DNA of 64,000 nucleotides from Oxalobacteraceae sp. CFBP 13730 (lineage in GTDB: Bacteria > Pseudomonadota > Gammaproteobacteria > Burkholderiales > Burkholderiaceae_D): assembly GCA_014841835.1 (NCBI GenBank), contig JACYUQ010000004.1, positions 496,001 to 560,000 on the forward strand. The letters are read 5' to 3'. The notes below the pieces were generated by a model. It had not been told where the DNA came from and made no database searches. It saw only the letters and a program-made list of their open reading frames with translations. A program made the translations under genes and the position numbers. This document shows positions 45,871-55,649 of the stretch, one piece after another (the first letter of the stretch is position 1; every line of letters starts with the position of its first letter).

Positions 45871-46530
45871 ATGCTGGACAATCCATTACGCCGCTGGTTA
45901 CAGGGCTTGCGCGGCAAGAAGGGGCAGCCGCCGGTCCTGGTCAAGGAATTGCACGAGCGCGACCGCCGCCGCGTGCTGCGCCATCTGCTCGCGCTCGACA
46001 AGGACGACCGCCTGCTGCGCTTTGGCAGCATGATGTCCGACGACGGCATCACGGCCTATGTCGGCAAACTCGATTTCGAGCGCGACATCGTCTTTGGCGT
46101 GGTGAGCAATGTGTTCCAGCTGGTGGGCATGGGGCACCTGGCGTTCGCGCCGACCGAAGGGCGCACCAGCACCGCCAAGGCCCAGGTGGCCGAGTTCGGC
46201 GTGTCGGTGTCGGCCTCTGCGCGCGGGCAGGGCGTGGGCACGCGCCTGTTTCAGCGCGCGGCGATCCACTGCCGCAATTCGGACGTCGACACGCTCTATA
46301 TGCAATGCCTGACATCCAACAAGACGATGATGCACATCGCAAAGAAGGCCGGGATGGTCGTCACGCGCGAATACGGCGAGGCCGATGCCCACCTCGAATT
46401 GCCGCCGCCCAGCCCGGGCAGCGTGATGGCCGAGGCGTTAGAGGAGCAGTTCGCGGCGATCGATTACACGGTCAAGGCCAATACACGGGCCGCCGTGAAG
46501 TTTTTCACGCCACGCAAGCCGCGCCAGTAA
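45871..46530 (+). CDS. GNAT-family acetyltransferase
   Basis: 219 residues. A GNAT core with the acetyl-CoA loop ARGQGVGTRLFQRA (about 112-125) and the following LYMQCLTSNKTMMHIAKKAGM strand-helix. The start LVKELHERDRRRVLRHLLAL and the LRFGSMMSDDGI segment are shared with a proteobacterial subgroup of unknown substrate. Starts 48 bases after the GGDEF gene and converges with the Lrp regulator. Confidence 0.87.
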   Translation: MLDNPLRRWLQGLRGKKGQPPVLVKELHERDRRRVLRHLLALDKDDRLLRFGSMMSDDGITAYVGKLDFERDIVFGVVSNVFQLVGMGHLAFAPTEGRTSTAKAQVAEFGVSVSASARGQGVGTRLFQRAAIHCRNSDVDTLYMQCLTSNKTMMHIAKKAGMVVTREYGEADAHLELPPPSPGSVMAEALEEQFAAIDYTVKANTRAAVKFFTPRKPRQ

Positions 46531-46531
46531 C

Positions 46532-47041
46532 TCACACCAGCGGCATCGCCGTCGTTTCCTTGATCCGCTGCAGCGCAAAGCTCGACTTCACATCCAGCAC
46601 GGCCGGATGCTTGAGCAGCGTGCCCATCATGAAGCGCGAGAAGTGGTCCATGTCGCCCACATGCACGCGCAATAAAAAGTCCATGTCGCCCGTCATCGCA
46701 TAGCAGGCGACGACTTCGGGCCAGCTGCCCACCGACACCGCGAAATCGTTGCGCGGCGACGTTGCCGGCAGACCCGGCTGGCGCGTGGTGCTGGCCACTT
46801 CGCTGTGCTTTTCCAGCCGCACGTTCACGTACGCCAGCAAGCCCAGCCCGATCTTGTCCGAATCGAGCAGCGCCACGTACTGGCGGATCACACCTGCTTC
46901 CTCTAACCGCTTGATACGGCGCAGGCAGGGCGACGGCGACAGGTTCACGCGCTCGGCCACATCCTGGTTCGATAAGCGGCCGTCATTCTGCAAAATCTCC
47001 AGAATTTTACGATCTGTTTTATCCAGCTCAATCTTTGACAT
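46532..47041 (-). CDS. Lrp/AsnC-family transcriptional regulator
   Basis: 169 residues. HTH at about 5-60 (LDKTDRKILEILQNDGRLSN and LSPSPCLRRIKRLEEAGVI), then the RAM ligand domain with ACYAMTGDMDFLLRV. Between the HTH and RAM core, at about 82-97, an extra stretch (STTRQPGLPATSPRNDF) makes it about 12 residues longer than usual. Divergent from the indolepyruvate oxidoreductase gene, its likely target, as in many proteobacteria. Confidence 0.92.
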   Translation of the reverse strand: MSKIELDKTDRKILEILQNDGRLSNQDVAERVNLSPSPCLRRIKRLEEAGVIRQYVALLDSDKIGLGLLAYVNVRLEKHSEVASTTRQPGLPATSPRNDFAVSVGSWPEVVACYAMTGDMDFLLRVHVGDMDHFSRFMMGTLLKHPAVLDVKSSFALQRIKETTAMPLV

Positions 47042-47068
47042 ACCTTCCCCACGTCGGTCTTTTGTATG

Positions 47069-47081
47069 GCAATTTTATTGC
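47069..47081. promoter_or_regulatory. Candidate Lrp-type operator
   Basis: GCAATTTTATTGC, a palindrome with an AT-rich centre, lies 28 bases upstream of the regulator start in the divergent region shared with the indolepyruvate oxidoreductase gene. It fits the AT-rich dyad sites of Lrp-type proteins; assignment is inference. Confidence 0.45.
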
Positions 47082-47230
47082 GCAATTCAAGAAGGAGGGG
47101 GAATTGTTTGGAATTTAATGCTGGGGGGGCAGGTCTATACTGGCGCAAGACGGGAGACCACTCCCGCCAAGAAGCGAGATGCAGGAAATGCGCCGCTTCC
47201 GGCAACCGCCACCAGTTTCTTGGAGACACA

Positions 47231-50200
47231 ATGAACGCACCCCTGGACCGCGCCCACCTGGCGTCGCCGCCCGCATCCGCACCCGCACAAGACATCACGC
47301 TCGACGACAAATGGACGCTCGAGCGCGGCCGCGCCTTCATGACCGGCACGCAAGCGCTGATCCGCCTGCCGATGCTGCAGCGCGAGCGCGACGTCAAGGC
47401 CGGCCTGAACACGGCCGGCTACATCACCGGCTACCGCGGCTCACCCGTCACCTCGGTCGACCAGACCGCGATGAAGGCCAAGGCGCACCTCGACGCGCAC
47501 CACGTCAAGTTCCATCCCGGCATGAACGAAGACCTGGCGGCGACCGCTGTCTGGGGCACCCAGCAGACCAATCTGTACAAGGACGCGAAGTACGACGGCG
47601 TGTTCTCGATGTGGTACGGCAAGGGCCCGGGCGTCGACCGCTGCGGCGACGTGTTCAAGCACGGCAACAACGCCGGCTCGTCGCAATACGGCGGCGTGCT
47701 GGTGCTGGCCGGCGACGACCACGCGGCCAAATCGTCGTCCACCGCGCACCAGTCCGACCACATCCTGACCCACTGCGGCATCCCGGTGCTGTACCCGTCG
47801 TCGGTGCAGGAATACATCGACTTCGGCCTGCACGCCTGGGCCATGAGCCGCTACACGGGCCTGTGGGTGTCGATGAAATGCGTGACCGACATCATCGAGT
47901 CGGGCGCCGTCGTCGACCTCGATCCGGACCGCGTACAAACGGTGATCCCGACCGACTTCCAGCTGCCCGAGGGCGGCCTGAACATCCGCTGGCCGGACGC
48001 CGTGCTGGACCAGGAAGTGCGGATGAGCAACCACAAATGGTATGCCGCGCTGGCCTATGCGCGCGCCAATAAGCTCAACCGCATCATCTGGGACAGCCCG
48101 CAGCCGAAGATCGGCATCATCACCGCCGGCAAGAGCTATCTGGACACGCGCCAGGCGCTGGCCGACCTCGGCATCGACGAGCAGGCCGCGCAGGACATTG
48201 GCCTGCGCCTGTACAAGGTCGGCATGACCTGGCCGCTCGAGGCCGAAGGCGTGCATGAATTTGCACGGGGCCTCGATGAAATCCTGGTGGTCGAAGAAAA
48301 ACGCCAAGTCATGGAATACGCGCTGAAAGAAGAGCTGTACAACCTGCCCGACGGCGAGCGTCCGCGCGTGGTCGGCAAGTTCGACGACACGGGTGAGTGG
48401 AGCAACAAGAACCGCATGGGCCACGGCGACTGGCTGCTGCCGGCCACGTACGAGCTGAACCCGGCGCAGATCGCGCGCGCCATTGCCTCGCGCATCGGGC
48501 ACTACTGCGCCGGCCACCCGGTCGCCGAGCGCGTCGCGCAGCGCATCGCGTTCCTCGAAGCGAAAGAGCTGGTGCTGCGTAATATCCCGGCCAAGCCGAA
48601 TCCGGAGACCGACCGCATCCCGTATTTCTGCTCGGGCTGCCCGCACAACAGCTCGACCAAGGTGCCGGAAGGCTCGCGCGCGATGGCCGGCATCGGCTGC
48701 CACTACATGGTGCTGTGGATGGACCGCGAAACGTCGACCTTCACGCACATGGGCGCCGAAGGCACGACCTGGATCGGCCAGTCGCCGTTCACCGACGAGA
48801 AGCACGTGTTCGTCAATCTGGGCGACGGCACCTACTTCCACTCGGGCATTCTGGCGATTCGCGCTGCGGTGGCGGCCAAGGTCAACATCACCTACAAGAT
48901 CCTCTACAACGACGCGGTCGCGATGACGGGTGGCCAGAACGTTGACGGCCCGCTCGACCCGGGCATGATCAGCCGTCAGATCGCGGCCGAAGGCGTGACG
49001 CCCATTATCGTCGTCACCGACGAGCCCGACAAATACCCGAGCGACTATGCCTGGGCGCCCGGTACCACGGTGCGCCACCGATCCGAGCTGATGGATGTGC
49101 AGCGCGAACTGCGCGAGATGCCCGGCGTGTCGGCCGTGATCTATGACCAGACCTGTGCGTCCGAAAAACGCCGGCGCCGGAAGAAAGGCGAATTCCCTGA
49201 CCCGGCCAAGCGCGCCGTGATCAACGAAGCCGTCTGCGAAGGCTGCGGCGATTGCTCGGTGCAATCCAACTGCCTGTCGGTCGAGCCGCTCGAAACCGAA
49301 CTGGGCCGCAAGCGCCAGATCAACCAGTCCTCGTGCAACAAGGATTATTCGTGCGTGTCGGGCTTCTGCCCGAGCTTCGTCACCGTCGAAGGCGGCGGCC
49401 TGAAAAAACCGAAGAAAGCCGCAGCGTCCGACGCCGCACCACCGGTGCTGCCAGAGCCCGTCATTCCATCGGTTGCCACGCCATTCGGCATTCTCGTGGC
49501 CGGCGTGGGCGGCACCGGTGTCGTCACGGTCGGCCAGATCCTGGCGGTGGCAGCGCACGTCGAAGGCAAAGGCGCCATCGTGCTCGACCAGAGCGGGCTG
49601 GCCCAGAAGGGTGGCCCGGTCATGTCGCACGTGCGCCTGGCCGAACACCAGGCCGACCTGCATTCGACCCGCGTGGGCACCGGCAGCGCCGACCTCGTGA
49701 TCGGCTGCGACCAGATCGTCACGGCCAGCCGCGATGCGTTGTCGCGCATGGGCGAAGGCCGCACCTGGGCCGCCGTCAATTCGAGCACTGCCACCACGGC
49801 CGCGTTCGTGAAGAACCCGGACTGGCAATTCCCGGCCGAAGGTTCGCGCGGCGCGATCGAGCAAGCCTGCGGCAAGGCCAATGTCGAATTCCTCGACGCC
49901 GGCAGCATCGCCACGGCGCTGCTGGGCGACGCGATCGCCACCAATATGTTCATGCTCGGTTACGCGTTCCAGAAGGGCCGCGTGCCGCTGCGCGAAGCTT
50001 CGCTGATGAAAGCCATCGAGCTCAACGGCGTGTCGGTTGCGTTCAACAAGGCGGCCTTCAACTGGGGCCGCAGCGCCGGGCACGATCTGGCCGCTGTCAG
50101 CAAGTCGGCGATGCCGGCCAAGGTGATCGAGTTCAAGCGCATGCAGACGCTCGACGATGTCGTCAAGCGCCGGGTCGAGCTGCTCACGGCGTACCAGGAC

Positions 50201-50800
50201 GCGGCGTATGCAAGCCAGTACACGGCCTTCGTCGAGCAGGTCAGGGCGCAGGAAGCGCGCCTGGGCAAGGGCACGCGCCTGTCGGAAGCCGTGGCCAAGT
50301 ACCTGTACAAGCTGATGGCGTACAAGGACGAGTACGAAGTCGCGCGACTGCACACCGATCCGGCGTTTCGTGAAAAAATCGCCAATATGTTCGAAGGCGA
50401 TATCACGCTCAAGTTCCACCTTGCCCCACCGCTGCTGGCCAAACATGACAAGGAAGGCCGCGCCATCAAGCAGGAGTTCGGCCCGTGGATGATGCGCGCG
50501 TTCGGCGTGCTGGCGAAGTTCAAAGGGCTGCGTGGCACCGCGTTCGACGTGTTCGGCTATACCGCCGAGCGCCGCGTCGAGCGCGCCCTGATCGGCGAAT
50601 ACCGCGCGACGGTGGCGGCGCTGCTGCCCAAGCTCACGGACGAGAACCTGGCGCAGGCCGTGGCGGTGGCCAGCATTCCCGAAGATATCCGTGGTTACGG
50701 GCATGTGAAGGAACGGCACCTGAAAGCGGCGAAGGAAAAAGAAGCGGCGCTGCTGGCGGCATTCCACGCGCCGGTGGGCGCAACTCCGCGCGCGGCCTGA
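47231..50800 (+). CDS. Indolepyruvate ferredoxin oxidoreductase, fused subunits
   Basis: 1189 residues from the ATG at 47231 (ribosome site GGAGA). The thiamine-diphosphate 2-oxoacid core fills about 25-670, including GYITGYRGSPVTSVD and CSGCPHNSSTKVPEGSRAMA. A ferredoxin-like cysteine group (CEGCGDC, CVSGFCPSF) follows at about 675-720. The gamma domain starts at about 755 (GVGGTGVVTVGQILAVAA and DQSGLAQKGGPVMSHVR). Oxidises aryl-pyruvates (and perhaps branched 2-oxoacids) to acyl-CoA with ferredoxin as acceptor. Single-gene unit, divergent from the Lrp regulator. Confidence 0.95.
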   Translation: MNAPLDRAHLASPPASAPAQDITLDDKWTLERGRAFMTGTQALIRLPMLQRERDVKAGLNTAGYITGYRGSPVTSVDQTAMKAKAHLDAHHVKFHPGMNEDLAATAVWGTQQTNLYKDAKYDGVFSMWYGKGPGVDRCGDVFKHGNNAGSSQYGGVLVLAGDDHAAKSSSTAHQSDHILTHCGIPVLYPSSVQEYIDFGLHAWAMSRYTGLWVSMKCVTDIIESGAVVDLDPDRVQTVIPTDFQLPEGGLNIRWPDAVLDQEVRMSNHKWYAALAYARANKLNRIIWDSPQPKIGIITAGKSYLDTRQALADLGIDEQAAQDIGLRLYKVGMTWPLEAEGVHEFARGLDEILVVEEKRQVMEYALKEELYNLPDGERPRVVGKFDDTGEWSNKNRMGHGDWLLPATYELNPAQIARAIASRIGHYCAGHPVAERVAQRIAFLEAKELVLRNIPAKPNPETDRIPYFCSGCPHNSSTKVPEGSRAMAGIGCHYMVLWMDRETSTFTHMGAEGTTWIGQSPFTDEKHVFVNLGDGTYFHSGILAIRAAVAAKVNITYKILYNDAVAMTGGQNVDGPLDPGMISRQIAAEGVTPIIVVTDEPDKYPSDYAWAPGTTVRHRSELMDVQRELREMPGVSAVIYDQTCASEKRRRRKKGEFPDPAKRAVINEAVCEGCGDCSVQSNCLSVEPLETELGRKRQINQSSCNKDYSCVSGFCPSFVTVEGGGLKKPKKAAASDAAPPVLPEPVIPSVATPFGILVAGVGGTGVVTVGQILAVAAHVEGKGAIVLDQSGLAQKGGPVMSHVRLAEHQADLHSTRVGTGSADLVIGCDQIVTASRDALSRMGEGRTWAAVNSSTATTAAFVKNPDWQFPAEGSRGAIEQACGKANVEFLDAGSIATALLGDAIATNMFMLGYAFQKGRVPLREASLMKAIELNGVSVAFNKAAFNWGRSAGHDLAAVSKSAMPAKVIEFKRMQTLDDVVKRRVELLTAYQDAAYASQYTAFVEQVRAQEARLGKGTRLSEAVAKYLYKLMAYKDEYEVARLHTDPAFREKIANMFEGDITLKFHLAPPLLAKHDKEGRAIKQEFGPWMMRAFGVLAKFKGLRGTAFDVFGYTAERRVERALIGEYRATVAALLPKLTDENLAQAVAVASIPEDIRGYGHVKERHLKAAKEKEAALLAAFHAPVGATPRAA

Positions 50801-50823
50801 CGGCTGATTGCATGTTGATCAAC

Positions 50824-50852
50824 GCTGGCGCGCGCTGCGCGCCAGCAATTTG
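50824..50852 (+). terminator. Terminator after the indolepyruvate oxidoreductase
   Basis: Perfect ten-base stem GCTGGCGCGC/GCGCGCCAGC with loop GCT, followed by AATTTGTT. Confidence 0.75.
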
Positions 50853-50951
50853 TTCCTGATGTCGTCTGTTTGGCATTATTCGTTGTTGCTTGGCCTCAAC
50901 TGTGACATTTGGTGGTGTTGTGAGGCAAATCCCGCATCTATAATCGTCCGC

Positions 50952-52559
50952 ATGAGCCCGACATTCCCCCTCCAGTCCACAGCAGTTCCCATCCGTTTGA
51001 TTTCCAGCGCGCTCGCTGCGCTGTTCGTTCTTGCCGGGTGCGGCGGCGGTGGCGGCTCGCCCGGCGTGGGCACAGGTTCGCCTGTGGCCAACACGCCAAC
51101 AGCGCCGGTCACGCCAACCCCGACCGGCACTAGCGCCACGCCGGAAGACCTCAATCCCAACCTGCTCGGCGAAGCCTATGGCAGCTACTGGAACAAGTGC
51201 GCCGCGCCGCGCAAGGGTGTCGATGCCAGCGGCAAGGCATTCCCCGATGTGCAGGGCACGTTGCTGGATGAATTGAAATTCCTGCGCGCCTGGACCAACC
51301 AGTACTACCTCTGGTACAACGAAGTTCCGAACACCTACAAGATGGCCGACTTCAAGAGCGCCATCACCTACTTCGACGTGCTCAAGACGCCGGCCGTGAC
51401 GGCCACCGGGCAACCAAAGGACCGTTACCACTTCACGTATCCGACCGCCGAATGGGAAGCAATGCAGACCCAGAGCATCGACCTGGGCTATGGCATCACG
51501 TGGTCGCGCAACGCGGGCGGCGCGGCGCCGCGCACGTGGCAGATCACGGCAGTGGAACCGGGTTCGCCGGCTGCTGCTGCAGGCCTGCTGCGGGGCGACC
51601 TGCTGACGAAGATCGATGGCATCGACTTCGTCAACGCGAGCGACGCGACCTCGATCGAGCGCTTCAACCTGGCCCTGTTCCCGGAAACCGCCGGCAGCGC
51701 GCACCGCTTCACGCTGCAGCGCGGTGGCGTGCCGGTCGAGGTGACGATGACGGGCGCCGACGTGCGCATCGCTCCGGTCAAGAACGTCAAGATCTTCGAA
51801 ACGGCGACCGGCAAGGTCGGCTACCTGACCTTCGATACGTTCAACGCGGTTTCCGAAAAACAGCTGATCGATTCCTTCATCGTATTCCGCCAGGCCGGCG
51901 TGACCGACCTGGTGCTCGACATCCGCTACAACGGCGGTGGCCTGTTGTATCTGGCCAGCCAGCTGGCCTATATGGTCTCGGGGCCGGCGTCGACGAATGG
52001 CAAGGTGTTCGAGCAGTCGCAGTACAACGACAAGTTGCCGCGTGAAGCGCCGCTGCCATTCCGCTCGACCGCGTGGGGCTTCGCTTCAAGCAATCCGGTG
52101 CCTGCGGGCTTGCCGCTGCCGACGCTGGGCCTGAAACGCGTGACGGTGCTGAGCACGGCCGGCACCTGCTCGGCCAGCGAATCGGTGATCAATGGCTTGC
52201 GCGGCGCCGACGTCGAGGTCATCCAGATCGGCGGCACCACCTGCGGCAAGCCGTATGGCTTCACGCCGGTGCCCAACTGCGGCACGACCTATTTCTCGGT
52301 CGAGTTCAAGGGCGTGAACAACAAGGGCTTCGGTGACTTTAACGATGGCTTCGCGCCGACCTGCCAGGTCAGCGATGACCTGACACGGCCGGTGGGCGAC
52401 CCGAGCGAAGGCTTGCTGGCCGCCGCGCTGACCTACCGCGCCACGCAGGCATGCCCGGTCTCGACGACGAGCCGTGCCCGCATCGTGCCGATGGAAATCG
52501 TGCGGCCGCAAGTAAAAGAAATTGCGATCAGGCCGACGCCCGGCGCACCGCCGCGCTAA
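50952..52559 (+). CDS. S41-family peptidase, predicted lipoprotein
   Basis: 535 residues from the ATG at 50952. The lipobox LAGC (Cys30) after a hydrophobic stretch predicts a lipoprotein, followed by a Gly and Thr/Pro linker. A PDZ-like region lies at about 195-290 (ITAVEPGSPAAAAGLLRGDLL). The S41 core contains LVLDIRYNGGG, nucleophile STAGTCSASES and the Lys in GTTCGKPYGF. Differs from the Ctp protease at 220-1698 in having extra Cys residues (CGTTCG, NCGTT) that may form disulfides. Substrate unknown. Confidence 0.9.
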   Translation: MSPTFPLQSTAVPIRLISSALAALFVLAGCGGGGGSPGVGTGSPVANTPTAPVTPTPTGTSATPEDLNPNLLGEAYGSYWNKCAAPRKGVDASGKAFPDVQGTLLDELKFLRAWTNQYYLWYNEVPNTYKMADFKSAITYFDVLKTPAVTATGQPKDRYHFTYPTAEWEAMQTQSIDLGYGITWSRNAGGAAPRTWQITAVEPGSPAAAAGLLRGDLLTKIDGIDFVNASDATSIERFNLALFPETAGSAHRFTLQRGGVPVEVTMTGADVRIAPVKNVKIFETATGKVGYLTFDTFNAVSEKQLIDSFIVFRQAGVTDLVLDIRYNGGGLLYLASQLAYMVSGPASTNGKVFEQSQYNDKLPREAPLPFRSTAWGFASSNPVPAGLPLPTLGLKRVTVLSTAGTCSASESVINGLRGADVEVIQIGGTTCGKPYGFTPVPNCGTTYFSVEFKGVNNKGFGDFNDGFAPTCQVSDDLTRPVGDPSEGLLAAALTYRATQACPVSTTSRARIVPMEIVRPQVKEIAIRPTPGAPPR

Positions 52560-52578
52560 GCAGATCGGCTGTATTGAC

Positions 52579-52612
52579 GGGCGGCGTGGCCAATTGGCGC
52601 GCCGCCCTTTGT
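52579..52612 (+). terminator. Terminator after the S41 lipoprotein gene
   Basis: Stem GGGCGGCG (52579-52586) with CGCCGCCC (52600-52607), then TTTGTGTTT. Confidence 0.8.
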
Positions 52613-52687
52613 GTTTCCAGGACTGAACTTTTTGGCAAGAACACGTCTATAATCGTCGGCTTCCCTGTCACTTGCCGGAGCTTCTCG

Positions 52688-54451
52688 ATGATTCGTTCTG
52701 CGTTACTGCTGGCCCTGCTGTCCGCATTCCCTCTGGCGCACGCCGCTACTCCCGATCTGACGACGATCTCGGAACGCTCCGGCTTCCAGGCCACCGGCCG
52801 CTACGATGAAACGATCGCGCTGTGCGCCGCGTTTGCGCAGGCGTATCCGAAGCAGGTCCAGTGCATCGACTTCGGCATTACGCCGGAAGGCCGCCCGATG
52901 AAGGTGCTGGTGGTCAACAACAATGGCGTGTTCACGCCCGCGGCCGCCAAACAGGCGGGCTTGCCCGTCACGCTGATCCAGGGCGGCATTCACGCCGGCG
53001 AGATCGACGGCAAGGACGCGGGTTTCCTGGCGCTGCGCGAGATCCTCGAAGGCCGCGCAGGCAAGGGCGCGCTCGACAAGCAGGTGCTGCTGTTCGTGCC
53101 GGTGTTTAACGTCGACGGGCACGAGCGCTTCGGCAAATGGAACCGCCCGAACCAGCGCGGCCCGGTGGAAATGGGCTGGCGCACCACCGCCCAGAACCTG
53201 AACCTGAACCGTGACTACCTGAAGGCCGACGCGCCGGAAATGCAGGCAATGCTGGGCTTGGTGAATGCGTGGGATCCGCTGACCTATGTCGACCTGCACG
53301 CAACCAACGGCGCCAAGTTCCAGCACGATATTTCGATCCAGGTCGAGCCGGTGTATTCGGGCGACGCGGAATTCCGCAAGGCCGGCCTGGCCCTGCGCAC
53401 CAATGTCATCAAGGACATCGCGAAAGAAGGCTCGACGCCGCAGTCGTACTACATGTCGTTCGTGAAGCAGGACGATCCGATGTCGGGCTTCGAGGACAGC
53501 GTGTCGGACCCGCGTTTTTCGACCGGCTACTTCCAGCTGCGTAACCGCATGGCGATGCTGGTGGAAACGCACTCGTGGAAAGCGTACCCGGTGCGCGTAC
53601 GCATCACCCGCAACACCGTGGTGTCGTTGCTGAATCAGGTCGCAAAGCACGGCGCGGACTGGCAAAAGGCGGCCTATGCCGCCGACGCGCGCGCCGCAAA
53701 ACTGGGCAACAAGAAGGTGGCGCTGAACTACCGCACCACCGACAAGACCGAGATGGTCAACTTCAACGGCTACGAATACACGCGCAAGCCGTCCGAAATT
53801 TCGGGCGGGCTGATGACGCGCTACGACGAAACCAAGCCGCAGGTGTGGCGCGTGCCGCTGCGCGACGAGGTCGTCGCCGATGTGGAAGTGACGGCCCCGG
53901 GCGCCGGCTACATCGTGCCGGCTGCGCAGGCAGCCATCGTGGGCGAAAAACTGCGCCAGCACGGCGTCGTGTTCCGCAAGCTGGACCAGGGCGTGGCGCG
54001 CGCCAACGTCGAGACTTTCCGCGCCGACAAGGCCACGCTGGACGCCGCCTCGGTCGAAGGGCACCAGCGCCTGACGGTCACGGGCAAGTGGACGGCGGAA
54101 CCGCGCGCGGTGACGGCCGGTTCGCTGTTCGTGCCGATCGCGCAGCCAAAGGCGCGGCTGGTGGTGGCGATGTTCGAACCGCAGGCGCCCGATTCATTGC
54201 TGGCCTGGGGCACGTTCAACACGGCCTTCGAGCGCAAGGAATACATGGAAGACTACGTGGCCGAAGACGTGGCGCGCGAGCAGATGGCAGCCGACCCGAA
54301 AGTGGCCGCCGAATTTGCCCAGCGCCTGGCATCGGACCCGGCATTTGCCAAGGATCCGCAGGCGCGCCTGGCGTTCTTCGCCAAGCGGCATTCATCGTAT
54401 GACGAGCGGTTGAATCTGTATCCGGTGCTGCGTACGGATACGGCGCTGTAA
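52688..54451 (+). CDS. M14-family zinc carboxypeptidase, secreted
   Basis: 587 residues from the ATG at 52688. Signal peptide (about 1-20, ending AHAA). The zinc ligands are His and Glu in GGIHAGEIDGKD and His in YVDLHATNG; a catalytic Glu candidate is in AMLVETHSW. The Arg of the substrate site may be in LNLNRDY. The C-terminal 250 residues are a separate region without a recognised motif. A carboxypeptidase or related amidohydrolase in the periplasm or outside. Converges with pqqE. Confidence 0.9.
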   Translation: MIRSALLLALLSAFPLAHAATPDLTTISERSGFQATGRYDETIALCAAFAQAYPKQVQCIDFGITPEGRPMKVLVVNNNGVFTPAAAKQAGLPVTLIQGGIHAGEIDGKDAGFLALREILEGRAGKGALDKQVLLFVPVFNVDGHERFGKWNRPNQRGPVEMGWRTTAQNLNLNRDYLKADAPEMQAMLGLVNAWDPLTYVDLHATNGAKFQHDISIQVEPVYSGDAEFRKAGLALRTNVIKDIAKEGSTPQSYYMSFVKQDDPMSGFEDSVSDPRFSTGYFQLRNRMAMLVETHSWKAYPVRVRITRNTVVSLLNQVAKHGADWQKAAYAADARAAKLGNKKVALNYRTTDKTEMVNFNGYEYTRKPSEISGGLMTRYDETKPQVWRVPLRDEVVADVEVTAPGAGYIVPAAQAAIVGEKLRQHGVVFRKLDQGVARANVETFRADKATLDAASVEGHQRLTVTGKWTAEPRAVTAGSLFVPIAQPKARLVVAMFEPQAPDSLLAWGTFNTAFERKEYMEDYVAEDVAREQMAADPKVAAEFAQRLASDPAFAKDPQARLAFFAKRHSSYDERLNLYPVLRTDTAL

Positions 54452-54461
54452 ATCAGGCCCG

Positions 54462-54492
54462 GCCGACCGGCACGCCTCAGGTGTCGGTCGGC
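54462..54492. terminator. Bidirectional hairpin between M14 peptidase and pqqE
   Basis: Twelve-base stem GCCGACCGGCAC/GTGTCGGTCGGC with one G-T pair and a seven-base loop. It covers the last codons of pqqE and lies 10 bases past the peptidase stop. Confidence 0.65.
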
Positions 54493-55649
54493 TGGAGACT
54501 GCGCGAATTCGCATTCGTGCGAAACACGATCGGCTGCTCGATCACGTGGGCATTGTCCAGCGCTGCAGGGCGCTGGCTGGCAAAGCGGATCACCTTGTCG
54601 ACTTCGCCGCGCTTGGGCGACTTGCTGCAGACGGGGTCGGTCGCTGCCGCGTCACCGGCGAGCATGAATGCCTGGCAGCGGCAGCCACCCAGATCGCGCC
54701 CTTTTTCGTCGCAACTGCGGCACGGCTCCTGCATCCAGTCATTGCCGCGATAGGCATTGAACGCGGTGCTGGTGCGCCAGATGTCGGCCAGGCCCACATC
54801 GCGCACGTTCGGCAAATTTAAGCCCGGCAGGTCGCGCGCATTGTGGCAGGGCAGCGCCACGCCGTCCGGCGCCACGCCGAGAAATACCGCACCCCAGCCA
54901 TTCATGCAGGCCTTGGGACGGTCCTCGAAGTAATCGGGCACCACGAACAGCAGCTTGCAGGCGTCGCCAATCCGCTCGCGGTATTCCGCCACCACGCGTT
55001 CGGCATCGCGCACCTGTTCGAGCGTCGGCATCAGCTGGTTACGGTTCTTCATGGCCCAGCCGTAGTACTGGGTGTTGGCCAGCTCCAGGTATTCGGCGCC
55101 CAGCGCCAGCGCCATCTCGATGATCTTGCCGACATGCGGCAGGTTATAGCGGTGCAGCACGCAATTCATCACCATCGGGTAATCGTATTGCTTGATCAGC
55201 TTGGCGACTTTGAGCTTGAGATCGAATGTTTTCGTGCTGCTCAGGAAATCGTTGAGCTCACGGGTCGAATCCTGGAACGACAACTGGATATGATCCAGCC
55301 CGGCGTTCTTGAGCGCGGCGATGCGGGTGTCATTCAGGCCGACACCCGACGTGATCAGGTTGCTGTAAAAGCCCAGGCGACGTGCTTCCGCGACCAGTTC
55401 TTCAAGGTCGTCGCGCATCAGCGGCTCGCCGCCCGAAAACCCCAGCTGTACGGCGCCCAGTGCACGCGCTTCGCGCATCACCCGCACCCATTCGCCCGTC
55501 GTCAATTCATTGCGCACCGCATCGTAATTGAGCGGGTTATAGCAAAACGCGCAGTGCAGCGGGCATTGGTAGGTCAGTTCGGCCAGCAGCCAGAATGGCG
55601 GCGACACAGTGGGCGCGCCGCTGTTGGCAACATCGGTAGGCAGCATCAT
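54477..55649 (-). CDS. pqqE: PQQ biosynthesis radical SAM protein PqqE
   Basis: 390 residues from the ATG at 55649, which overlaps the pqqD stop; an adjacent ATG is one codon inside. The radical-SAM cluster is CPLHCAFC (Cys29, 33, 36). The C-terminal SPASM domain carries further cysteines (CMNGWG, CHNARDLPGL, CRSCDEKGRDLGGCRCQAF). With PqqD it links Glu and Tyr of the PqqA peptide by a C-C bond, the first step of PQQ synthesis. Last gene of the operon. Confidence 0.97.
   Translation of the reverse strand: MMLPTDVANSGAPTVSPPFWLLAELTYQCPLHCAFCYNPLNYDAVRNELTTGEWVRVMREARALGAVQLGFSGGEPLMRDDLEELVAEARRLGFYSNLITSGVGLNDTRIAALKNAGLDHIQLSFQDSTRELNDFLSSTKTFDLKLKVAKLIKQYDYPMVMNCVLHRYNLPHVGKIIEMALALGAEYLELANTQYYGWAMKNRNQLMPTLEQVRDAERVVAEYRERIGDACKLLFVVPDYFEDRPKACMNGWGAVFLGVAPDGVALPCHNARDLPGLNLPNVRDVGLADIWRTSTAFNAYRGNDWMQEPCRSCDEKGRDLGGCRCQAFMLAGDAAATDPVCSKSPKRGEVDKVIRFASQRPAALDNAHVIEQPIVFRTNANSRSLQPTDT

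Noticed and set aside
47441..50767. Open frame of over 1100 codons opposite the indolepyruvate oxidoreductase
   Set aside because: Same artefact; the plus-strand gene is certain and the antisense product has no family features or ribosome site.
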